A stretch of DNA of 20,504 bases from the IMG/VR virus record IMGVR_UViG_3300033996_001944, positions 1 through 20,504 of that record; one strand, given 5' to 3'. Position numbers and translations under genes: made by a program. This document shows positions 13,120 through 19,214 of the stretch, piece by piece; position 1 is the first letter of the stretch; the number at the start of each line of letters is the position of its first letter. The notes below the pieces were generated by a model, which searched no databases, was not told where the DNA came from, and worked only from the letters and a program-made list of their open reading frames with translations. The stretch is from a virus.

Positions 13120-13434
13120 ATGGCTACCCAGCCCAACACCATCGACCTCGCCGCCTCGGTCGTAGACCGCCTCGGCAACATCAAGGCCCAGATCGCCGAA
13201 CTGAAGGCGGTCGAGGCCAACCTGATCGCGCTTATCATCAACACGGGCGACACTGCCATTGACGGCAGCCTGTTCCGCGCCACGGTGTCGGAAGTGGCCG
13301 AGCGCCAGTCGCTCGACGCCAAGGCCGCCGAAGCCAAGCTGCGTGAGCTGGGCGTGGACGGCCGCTGGTTCAGCAAGAACCAGAAGGTCAGCAAGGGCTA
13401 CACGACCGTCAAGGTCGTGGCGCGCAAGGCCTGA
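13120..13434 (+). CDS. conserved-looking phage protein, 104 aa, unknown function
   Basis: ATG at 13120 with AGGAGAGACCCA upstream; an in-frame codon at 13075 lies inside the promoter and is rejected. Residues 8-45 form a helix (LAASVVDRLGNIKAQIAELKAVEANLIALI); the rest looks like a small beta domain (SLFRATVSEVAERQSLDAKAAEAKLRELG... GYTTVKVVARKA). As first gene of the operon leading to DUF2800, DUF2815 and polymerase it probably serves DNA metabolism, but no motif identifies how. Confidence 0.72.
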   Translation: MATQPNTIDLAASVVDRLGNIKAQIAELKAVEANLIALIINTGDTAIDGSLFRATVSEVAERQSLDAKAAEAKLRELGVDGRWFSKNQKVSKGYTTVKVVARKA

Positions 13435-13438
13435 TCCG

Positions 13439-13606
13439 ATGATCAAGGCAGCCAACTTCTACAAGCTCGGCAAGGGCCGCGCGATGGTCCAAATCGAGAT
13501 CATCGACGCGGGCCGCCGCACCCACCTGTGTGAACACGCCGTCGAGGGCAAGCGCGAGGCTCGCCTCGTCGCCGCTCAGTACAACGCAACGCCGTGGAAC
13601 TTTTAG
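13439..13606 (+). CDS. small protein, 55 aa, unknown function
   Basis: ATG 13439 lies 4 bases after the previous stop; the ribosome site is weak (AAGGCCTGATCCG), so it may be coupled. The sequence MIKAANFYKLGKGRAMVQIEI and HLCEHAVEGKREARLVA reads as a compact alpha/beta domain ending YNATPWNF. Codon use and spacing fit the operon. Function unknown. Confidence 0.66.
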   Translation: MIKAANFYKLGKGRAMVQIEIIDAGRRTHLCEHAVEGKREARLVAAQYNATPWNF

Positions 13607-13616
13607 GAGAGAAACG

Positions 13617-13898
13617 ATGAACGACCGGAACTACTGGCGCACCTGCGAGATGTTTGACCTGATCGAGGCCGCCTTCGAGAGCGACAACGAGCTGACCATC
13701 GTGCTGGCTGAGCGTCTGGAAGACATGGATACCGAGGCGCAGGAGGCACTGGCCGACTGGAGGCAGCGCGCCGAGGACTTGCAGATCGACTGCAACCAGC
13801 TCGACGACAAGGTCTATGAGCTGCGCGCCGAGATCGAAAAACTGGAACTGATGATCGCCGAACGCGACCGTCTCATTGAGGAGCTGAAGAATGTATAA
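13617..13898 (+). CDS. acidic coiled-coil protein, 93 aa
   Basis: ATG 13617 with AGGAGAG upstream. Residues about 45-93 are a heptad-like coiled coil (WRQRAEDLQIDCNQLDDKVYELRAEIEKLELMIAERDRLIEEL); the N-terminal part is acidic and aromatic. Its end overlaps the next start by 8 bases. It probably acts as an oligomer or adaptor within the DNA-metabolism operon; no function is shown by the sequence. Confidence 0.68.
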   Translation: MNDRNYWRTCEMFDLIEAAFESDNELTIVLAERLEDMDTEAQEALADWRQRAEDLQIDCNQLDDKVYELRAEIEKLELMIAERDRLIEELKNV

Positions 13899-14214
13899 GA
13901 TCGAGATCACCGCCGACACGCTGTCCGAACTGGCCGGCAAAATAATGTCGCTGGCCGTCAAGCTGCACCCCACCGCAGATGTCGAACGCGCCTACGCGCC
14001 GCCGGCCGAGCCCGTTGAGATCAACCCGGTTGCGCCCGCAACACCTGCGCTCAACTTCGAGAAGGACGTGGCACCCGTCGTGCTGCGCGCCGTGGCTACG
14101 AAGGGCAAGCCGTTCGTCGAGGGCGTCATGACTGAGTTCGGCGTCGAACGCGCCTCGCAACTGGACGCAGCGCGCTGGGCCGAGCTGATCGACCGTCTTG
14201 AGAGCCCGTTCTGA
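13891..14214 (+). CDS. phage protein, 107 aa, upstream of DUF2800
   Basis: Starts at ATG 13891 inside the previous gene's end, with GAGGAGCTGAAGA as ribosome site. Three parts: an N-terminal helix (ADTLSELAGKIMSLAVKL), a proline-rich linker (APPAEPVEINPVAPATPA), and a C-terminal helical domain (APVVLRAVATKGKPFVEGVMTEFGVERASQLDAARWAELIDRLE). The last domain resembles a small DNA-metabolism accessory domain seen beside recombination genes, judged from memory only. Its stop shares one base with the DUF2800 start, suggesting coupled translation. Confidence 0.68.
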   Translation: MYKIEITADTLSELAGKIMSLAVKLHPTADVERAYAPPAEPVEINPVAPATPALNFEKDVAPVVLRAVATKGKPFVEGVMTEFGVERASQLDAARWAELIDRLESPF

Positions 14215-15389
14215 TGGCACACGCGAAGCTCAGTCCGTCGGGCGCGCAACGCTGGATGGCGTGCCCCGGCAGCGTCGGCCTTGAGGCGGCGTTCCCCGAT
14301 CAGAGCAGCTCCTACGCCGCCGAGGGCACGCTGGCGCACACGCTGGCCAGTGAGTACCTCGACGGCACGGGCCAGCACCCGTTCAAGCGCGTCGGCGAGC
14401 AGCACGACGTGGACGGCTTCACCTTCACCGTGACCCAGAGCATGGCCGACCACGTAGACGATTACTGCCGCCTCGTCCTTGACTACGGCGAGCGCGGCTT
14501 GCTGCTGGTCGAGCAGCGCGTGCCCATCGGCCACATCACGGGCGAGGACGGTGCCGGCGGCACCAGCGACGCAATTATTGTAGATACAAAAAATCGTGTG
14601 CTGTTTGTGGTCGATCTCAAGTTTGGCATGGGGGTGAAGGTTGATGCGGGCGATAATCCGCAGCTCATGCTGTACGCGCTGGGCGCGCTGGAGCATTCCG
14701 ACCAGCTCGGCGAGTTCGATCAGGTCTGCATGGTAATCCACCAGCCGCGCCTCAACCACGTCTCCGAGCACTGGATTTACGTGGGCGACCTGTGGGCCTT
14801 CAAGCGGCGGGTGACCGAGGCGGCTGAAGCCACGCGCCAGCCCGACGCACCACTGGTGCCGGGTGAGAAGCAGTGCAGGTTCTGCAAGGCCAAGGCCGTC
14901 TGCCCGGCTCTTGCGGCCGAGGTGGCAGAGGTCGTCAGTGGATCGGCCACCCTCGATGACTTCACCACGCCGGACATGACGACGGGCGACAACTATTTGT
15001 CTGTGGCCATGTCCAAGGTGGAGCTGGTCGAACACTGGTGCAAGGCCGTCCGCGCCGAGGTCGAGCGTCGCCTGCTGGCCGGTCAGTCGGTTGACGGCTA
15101 CAAGCTGGTCGAGGGCAAGCGCGGCAACCGCAAGTGGAACAACGACGACGAGGCCGAGGCCTTGTTTAAGAGCTTCCGCCTGCGGCAGGACGAGATGTAC
15201 GACTACAGCCTGATCTCGCCGACCAAGGCGGAGAAGCTGCTTAAAGACACACCCAAGCGCTGGGAGAAGGCCGAGGCCCTGATCTCCCGCGCCGATGGGA
15301 AGCCATCTGTGGCACCCGCCACGGATAAGCGGCCAGCACTGGCCGTTCAATCGGTCGCGGATGATTTCCGCGATTTAACTGCAAACTGA
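14214..15389 (+). CDS. DUF2800 Cas4/RecB-like exonuclease with probable Fe-S cluster
   Basis: A 391-residue nuclease. It has the PD-(D/E)xK core: H42 in GTLAHTLA, D119 in GTSDAIIVD, D134-x-K136 in VVDLKFG, and Q150 in DNPQLMLYALG. Four cysteines placed as in Cas4/AddB enzymes, C17 (WMACPGS) with C221, C224 and C230 (KQCRFCKAKAVC), should hold a 4Fe-4S cluster that ties the two ends of the domain together. It likely resects or processes DNA ends for phage recombination with the DUF2815 protein that follows. The stretch around 14571-14640 has lower GC than its surroundings, right at the active site. Confidence 0.9.
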   Translation: MAHAKLSPSGAQRWMACPGSVGLEAAFPDQSSSYAAEGTLAHTLASEYLDGTGQHPFKRVGEQHDVDGFTFTVTQSMADHVDDYCRLVLDYGERGLLLVEQRVPIGHITGEDGAGGTSDAIIVDTKNRVLFVVDLKFGMGVKVDAGDNPQLMLYALGALEHSDQLGEFDQVCMVIHQPRLNHVSEHWIYVGDLWAFKRRVTEAAEATRQPDAPLVPGEKQCRFCKAKAVCPALAAEVAEVVSGSATLDDFTTPDMTTGDNYLSVAMSKVELVEHWCKAVRAEVERRLLAGQSVDGYKLVEGKRGNRKWNNDDEAEALFKSFRLRQDEMYDYSLISPTKAEKLLKDTPKRWEKAEALISRADGKPSVAPATDKRPALAVQSVADDFRDLTAN

Positions 15390-15400
15390 AAGTGAACAAA

Positions 15401-15985
15401 ATGGCTACTCAAATCATGCTCAAGGGTGTTACCCTGTCGTTTCCGGCGATTGCCGAGCCGCAGGCATTTGGCGAAGGCGAGCCGGCCTATGGCGCGAAAT
15501 TTGCCATTAAGCCGGGGAGCGAACAGCACAAGGCGCTTGAGGCCGCCATCGCCGCCGAGGCCGACGAGGCGTGGAAGGACAAGGCCGAGAGCGTCGTGAA
15601 GATGCTGGAAGAGGACGGCAAGGTCGCTTTCGTCAAGAAGGTCTACCGCAGCAAGAAGACCGGCGAGGCGTATCAGGGCTTTGAGGGCATGCACTACCTG
15701 TCCACCCGCAACGCCAAGACCCAGCCGAGCGTCTTCGATCAGTACGGTAAGCCGCTGACGGGCAAGGGCTACATTGAAAAGAATGCCCACAGCGGTGCCG
15801 TGGTCAACGCCTCGGTTGAGGTGTGGGCTCAGGACAACAAGTGGGGCCGGCGCATTAACTGCTCGCTGCGTGGCATCATGCTGACCGGCGAGGGCGAGAA
15901 CCTCGGCGGCGGCTCGTCCCGGGCATCGGCCGATGAGTTTGCGTCGTTGGCTAAGATCGCCCCCGAAGCGGCCGACTTCCTGTGA
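15401..15985 (+). CDS. DUF2815 single-stranded DNA-binding protein
   Basis: A 194-residue product from ATG 15401; a GTG at 15392 would add three residues. It matches the DUF2815 family, related to phage OB-fold ssDNA-binding proteins: KGVTLSFPAIAEPQAFGEGEPAYGAKF at the start, a central YRSKKTGEAYQGFEGMHYLSTRNAK, and VVNASVEVWAQDNKWGRRINCSLRGI late. The acidic/serine C terminus (ADEFASLAKIAPEAADFL) resembles partner-docking tails of SSBs. It follows the nuclease by 11 bases, a standard nuclease plus SSB pair in phage recombination modules. Confidence 0.87.
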   Translation: MATQIMLKGVTLSFPAIAEPQAFGEGEPAYGAKFAIKPGSEQHKALEAAIAAEADEAWKDKAESVVKMLEEDGKVAFVKKVYRSKKTGEAYQGFEGMHYLSTRNAKTQPSVFDQYGKPLTGKGYIEKNAHSGAVVNASVEVWAQDNKWGRRINCSLRGIMLTGEGENLGGGSSRASADEFASLAKIAPEAADFL

Positions 15986-16236
15986 GCGAGGAGGGACACA
16001 ACAGCGCAGGCGAGCAACTGCGCCTCCTGATCGAGCGCATTGAGACGCTCGAAGAGGAGAAGAAGGGCGTCGCGGGTGACATCAAGGACATCTACACCGA
16101 GGCCAAGGCCCGTGGGTATGATGGCAAGATACTTCGCGAGATCGTCCGCATCCGCAAGATGGCTCAAGACGACAGGGATGAGCACTTCGCCGTGCTCAGC
16201 ACCTACGCCAAGGCTATTGGCATGGACCTCCTGTAG
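15982..16236 (+). CDS. DUF2312 / GapR-like DNA-binding protein
   Basis: An 84-residue protein from GTG 15982 (overlapping the previous TGA). It fits GapR over most of its length: GEQLRLLIERIETLEEEKKGVAGDIKDIYTEAKARGYDGKILREIVRIRKM, then a C-terminal helix pair ending KAIGMDLL. In Caulobacter, GapR encircles overtwisted DNA ahead of replication forks and stimulates topoisomerases. A phage copy between the SSB and polymerase genes could ease fork progress or affect the host nucleoid. The family is characteristic of Alphaproteobacteria, the main clue to the host. Confidence 0.88.
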   Translation: MSEEGHNSAGEQLRLLIERIETLEEEKKGVAGDIKDIYTEAKARGYDGKILREIVRIRKMAQDDRDEHFAVLSTYAKAIGMDLL

Positions 16237-16252
16237 GTCTATATAACGGGCG
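16217..16252 (+). promoter_or_regulatory. sigma70-like promoter upstream of the hairpin RNA and DNA polymerase
   Basis: TTGGCA (16217-16222), 17-base spacer, TATATA (16240-16245): the best sigma70-type match I see in the window. The predicted start is about 16251-16253. It lies over the last codons of the GapR-like gene and lacks the TTGCAAY/ATCAGCAAC element, so it should follow a different control programme from the five shared promoters. Confidence 0.62.
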
Positions 16253-16366
16253 TGCCTGCCCTGTTGACCCCCAGTGGGGCAGGCACGCCTCTGTTCTGGT
16301 GAGCCGCGCGTGGGTGCGGGTCTCCTCGCGTTGCTGATACACGAAGCGCGCGGCTCTCCCGAACAG
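16249..16366 (+). ncRNA. two-hairpin structured RNA with anti-leader loop (candidate sRNA or polymerase leader)
   Basis: Hairpin 1: GGCGTGCCTGCCC (16249-16261) pairs perfectly with GGGCAGGCACGCC (16277-16289), a 13-bp stem with a 15-base loop. Hairpin 2: 16291-16310 pairs with 16347-16366 at 18 of 20 positions, including GAGCCGCGCG/CGCGCGGCTC. Its loop contains TCTCCT (16321-16326) and GTTGCTGATACAC (16330-16342), the reverse complement of the leader GTGTATCAGCAAC-n-AGGAGA found before the genes at 13120 and, with another spacer, 19215. A sigma70-like promoter starts the RNA at its 5' edge. No U-run follows, so it may also be the 5' leader of the polymerase mRNA, whose ribosome site (AGAGGA, 16365-16370) abuts the stem. 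Confidence 0.5.
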
Positions 16367-16374
16367 AGGACATC

Positions 16375-18333
16375 ATGAGCACACTGTACCTCGATCTCGA
16401 AACCTTCTGCGAAACCAAGATCACCTACGGCGCGTACCGCTATGCGGAGGACGCCGAGGTGATGCTGGTGGCGTTTGCGTGGGACGGCGAGCCTGTGAGT
16501 GTCTGGGATACGCAGGACATGCCGCACTGGCGTGATGCGCTGCAGATGATGATCGACACCGCCGACGACATCGTGATCCACAACAGCAACTTCGACCGCA
16601 CCGTCCTGCGCGAGCAGGGCGTCCACATCCCTGTGGAGAAGATCATCGATACGATGGTGCTGGCCCTGCAGCACAGCCTGCCGGGGTCTCTGGGCCAGCT
16701 TTGCGACGTGCTGAACGTGCCGCAGGATAAAGCTAAGGACAAGGCGGGCAAGAAGCTGATACACTTGCTGACGAAGCCGAGGCCCAGCAACGTCAAGCTA
16801 CGGAGAGCTACCCGTGACACACACCCCGAGGAGTGGGCCGCCTTCGTCGAGTACGCCCGGCTCGATGTGGACGCAATGCGAAGCGTATTTGGACGACTTC
16901 CAGCATGGAACGATAGTCGTCATGAGCGGCACCTGTGGTTCTGTGATCAAAGAATTGTTGACCGTGGTGTCGCCGTTGATCTCGAGTTCGCAAGAGCAGC
17001 TCTACGAGCTTTCGATAGAGCTGGACGAACTTTGGCCACTCGTGCAGCCCATCTAACGGGCGGCAGCGTCACGTCCGCCACGCAGCGCCAGCGTCTACTC
17101 GACCACCTCAAGGACGCCCACGGCTTCGAGACCGACGACTTGACGCGCGCCACGCTCGGCAACCTGCTCGGCGGTGACCTCAATCCGCAGGTGCGCGAGC
17201 TGCTGGAGATACGCCAGCAGGCGGCCGCGACGAGCCCAGCCAAGTACAGTGTGCTGCTCAACGCCACGAACCGAGACGGCCGCCTGCGCGGCCTGATCCA
17301 GTTCTGCGGCGCGGCGCGCACCGGGCGTGACGCCGGCCGCCTGTTCCAGCCGCAGAACCTGCCGCGCAGCCCCGACTGGTTCGACGACGACGTGCAGGCG
17401 ACCACGGTGGCAGCTATGAAGGCGGACTGCGAGCACCTGATCTGGGACAACATCAGCGAGCGCTGCGCGTTCGCCGTGCGCGGCGCGCTGGTCGCCCCCG
17501 AGGGCAAGAAGCTGGTCATCGCCGATCTGTCCAACATCGAGGGGCGCGTGCTGGCGTGGCTGGCCGGCGAGGACTGGAAGGTCGCCGCCTTCAAGGCCTA
17601 CGACCGAGGCGACGGGCACGACCTGTACAAGGTCACCGCCGGCCGCATTCTCGGCAAGGACCCCGGCGACATCACCAAGGCCGAACGGCAGCTTCAGGGC
17701 AAGGTGCCGGAGCTGGCCGGAGGCTATCAGGGCGGCGTCGGGGCGTACCGCAAGATGGGCGGCGCGGTCTTCGACGCGATGACCGACGAGGCCATCCAAG
17801 AGATCGTGACGGCGTGGCGAAGGGCCCACCCGCGCACGCGCAACCTGTGGTACGACATGGAGGCGGCCGCGCGGTCAGCCATCAACAATCTGGGCGAGAG
17901 CTTCGGCGACCTGATCACGTTCGACGTGAAGCCGGACGCGCAGGGCATCGCGTGGCTGCGGATGCGGCTGCCGAGCGGTCGCTACCTGTGCTACCCGCGC
18001 CCGGAGGTGTCGGACAGCGGGAGCCTGTTCCACGAGGGCATGAACCAATTCACGCGCAAGTGGGAGCGCCTCGACACCTACGGCGGCAAGCTGGTCGAGA
18101 ATGCCGTGCAGGCCATCGCCCGCGACGTGTTCATGATCGGCATGCTGCGCGCCGAGGAGGCCGGCTACAGCGTCTGCATCCGCGTGCACGACGAGCTGGT
18201 CTGCGAGACGCCGGACGAGCCGGCGTACAGCAGCGAGGGGCTGGCCGCGCTCATGTCCACCAATCCGAGTTGGTCGGTCGGCCTGCCGCTTGCCGCCGCC
18301 GGCTTCGAGGCGTACCGTTACCGCAAGGACTGA
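16375..18333 (+). CDS. DNA polymerase, family A, with 3'-5' exonuclease
   Basis: The 652-residue phage replicase. Exonuclease (1-175): Exo I D7/E9 in LDLET, Exo II N72/D74 in HNSNFDRTVL, Exo III Y160/D164 in YARLDVDAM. Polymerase: motif A D384 in VIADLSNIEGR, motif B R438...K443 in RQLQGKVPELAGGYQGG, motif C HDE at 605-607 in IRVHDELVCE. All catalytic residues are present, so it should be active and proofreading. ATG 16375 with AGAGGA upstream, directly after the hairpin RNA. Codons about 167-230 (16870-17060) use AGA, CGA, GGA, CTA and GTA far more than the rest of the gene, at the border between exonuclease and polymerase domains. Confidence 0.96.
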   Translation: MSTLYLDLETFCETKITYGAYRYAEDAEVMLVAFAWDGEPVSVWDTQDMPHWRDALQMMIDTADDIVIHNSNFDRTVLREQGVHIPVEKIIDTMVLALQHSLPGSLGQLCDVLNVPQDKAKDKAGKKLIHLLTKPRPSNVKLRRATRDTHPEEWAAFVEYARLDVDAMRSVFGRLPAWNDSRHERHLWFCDQRIVDRGVAVDLEFARAALRAFDRAGRTLATRAAHLTGGSVTSATQRQRLLDHLKDAHGFETDDLTRATLGNLLGGDLNPQVRELLEIRQQAAATSPAKYSVLLNATNRDGRLRGLIQFCGAARTGRDAGRLFQPQNLPRSPDWFDDDVQATTVAAMKADCEHLIWDNISERCAFAVRGALVAPEGKKLVIADLSNIEGRVLAWLAGEDWKVAAFKAYDRGDGHDLYKVTAGRILGKDPGDITKAERQLQGKVPELAGGYQGGVGAYRKMGGAVFDAMTDEAIQEIVTAWRRAHPRTRNLWYDMEAAARSAINNLGESFGDLITFDVKPDAQGIAWLRMRLPSGRYLCYPRPEVSDSGSLFHEGMNQFTRKWERLDTYGGKLVENAVQAIARDVFMIGMLRAEEAGYSVCIRVHDELVCETPDEPAYSSEGLAALMSTNPSWSVGLPLAAAGFEAYRYRKD

Positions 18334-18334
18334 T

Positions 18335-18871
18335 ATGAACACCGCCAGCGCATCCCTCCCCCATCACCAGTATGTCTGGGTCGATCAGTCGTTCATCCGC
18401 GAGGGCGGTGAGGGGTACGAACAGGCGGTTTGGTTCGGGCTGCACAGTCACCCCGGTCGCGCGTGGGGCTGTACTGTGATGCTTGAGTGCGGTGCCGTGT
18501 ATAGAGACCTGCCCCCACACGCCCTCGCGTTCAGCGCCGAGCCGGACGACTGGACACTGCCACAGGCCCAGATGTGGGATTGCTACGGTTGGGCCTTCTC
18601 GCTCTTGAGCTACACGTTCCTGACCGGGCTGCAGGCGCGCAGCACGGCCGGCATATTGTGTGACTACCTCTTCACGGCGGTGCCCATCGGCGACGGCTAC
18701 AGCGAACACCCGAGCCAGAGCAAGGAGTTCATGTTCATGCGGACAGATGGTGAACGACTGCTGATCTTGCCGACCAACAAGCTGCGCTTCATCGACAAAA
18801 GCTTCACCGTCGAGGGCGAGCGGCCGAGGCTGAAGCTGGCCGAGGCGGTGTGGAGCTGCGAGGAGCAGTGA
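18335..18871 (+). CDS. phage protein, 178 aa, unknown function
   Basis: ATG 18335 immediately follows the polymerase stop, with AAGGA 8 bases upstream. The product is aromatic-rich and looks like an alpha/beta domain (YVWVDQSFIREGGEGYEQAVWFGLHSHPGRAWGC; WDCYGWAFSLLSYTFLTGLQA; MFMRTDGERLLILPTNKLRF). Some codons (ATATTG, TATAGA) are less GC-biased than neighbours. No family recognised. Placement between polymerase and VRR-NUC suggests DNA metabolism or a replication accessory role. Confidence 0.75.
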   Translation: MNTASASLPHHQYVWVDQSFIREGGEGYEQAVWFGLHSHPGRAWGCTVMLECGAVYRDLPPHALAFSAEPDDWTLPQAQMWDCYGWAFSLLSYTFLTGLQARSTAGILCDYLFTAVPIGDGYSEHPSQSKEFMFMRTDGERLLILPTNKLRFIDKSFTVEGERPRLKLAEAVWSCEEQ

Positions 18872-19164
18872 CGCCCGCCGGCAAGCTGCAGGAGTACCTG
18901 AAGCGCGTCGTCCAGAAGAGCGGCGGCCAGTACCGCAAGGCGCGCTGGGAAGGCCGCAGGGGCTGTCCTGACTGCTTCATCTGGTGGACGTGGCCGCGCG
19001 CCGCCTTCATCGAGATCAAGGCCGACGGCGACCGGCTCAGCGGCCACCAGCAGCGCGAGATCGAGCGCATGCGCGGCGACGGCGTGCCGGTCTTCATCGC
19101 CCGGTCGATTGAAGAGATCGACGAGATCGTGAAAAAAGTTCGGGAGGGGGGTTGCAATGCCTGA
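18868..19164 (+). CDS. VRR-NUC nuclease
   Basis: A 98-residue minimal VRR-NUC domain from GTG 18868 (overlapping the preceding TGA; a GTG at 18850 adds six residues). Hallmarks: GGQYRKARWEGRRGCPDCFIWW with D35, FIEIKADGDRLSGHQQ with E49-x-K51 and Q61, then a helix and VPVFIARS. Stand-alone viral VRR-NUC proteins act as structure-specific nucleases, with Holliday-junction resolution the usual proposal. The 3' end carries the A-tract and TTGCAA box of promoter copy B. Confidence 0.9.
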   Translation: MTPAGKLQEYLKRVVQKSGGQYRKARWEGRRGCPDCFIWWTWPRAAFIEIKADGDRLSGHQQREIERMRGDGVPVFIARSIEEIDEIVKKVREGGCNA

Positions 19165-19195
19165 TTGCATGCGCCATATGCTGTGTATCAGCAAC
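19129..19195 (+). promoter_or_regulatory. shared promoter/operator element, copy B
   Basis: GTGAAAAAAGTT (19129-19140), AGGGGGGTTGCAAT (TTGCAA at 19152-19157), spacer GCCTG, ATTGCAT (perfect dyad arms), CATATG at 19175-19180 (17 bases after TTGCAA, a fair -10), and ATCAGCAAC at 19187-19195 where the start is predicted. The ribosome site AGGAG and ATG 19215 follow. GTGTATCAGCAACGC matches the reverse complement of the hairpin-2 loop over 15 bases. Confidence 0.65.
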
Positions 19196-19214
19196 GCAAA
19201 CAGGAGTTACCCAA

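Noticed and set aside
13992-15350. A 452-codon minus-strand reading opposite the DUF2800 gene
   Set aside because: Shadow of a convincing nuclease gene with catalytic motifs on the plus strand.
16249-16289. Hairpin 1 as a classic rho-independent terminator
   Set aside because: The stem is strong, but the following bases are TCTGTTCTGG with no U-run, and a promoter lies immediately upstream, so the stem would sit at the start of its own transcript.
17556-18338. A plus-strand frame-shifted reading within DNA polymerase
   Set aside because: The in-frame polymerase motifs A, B and C are intact across the same interval, so no frameshift is needed.
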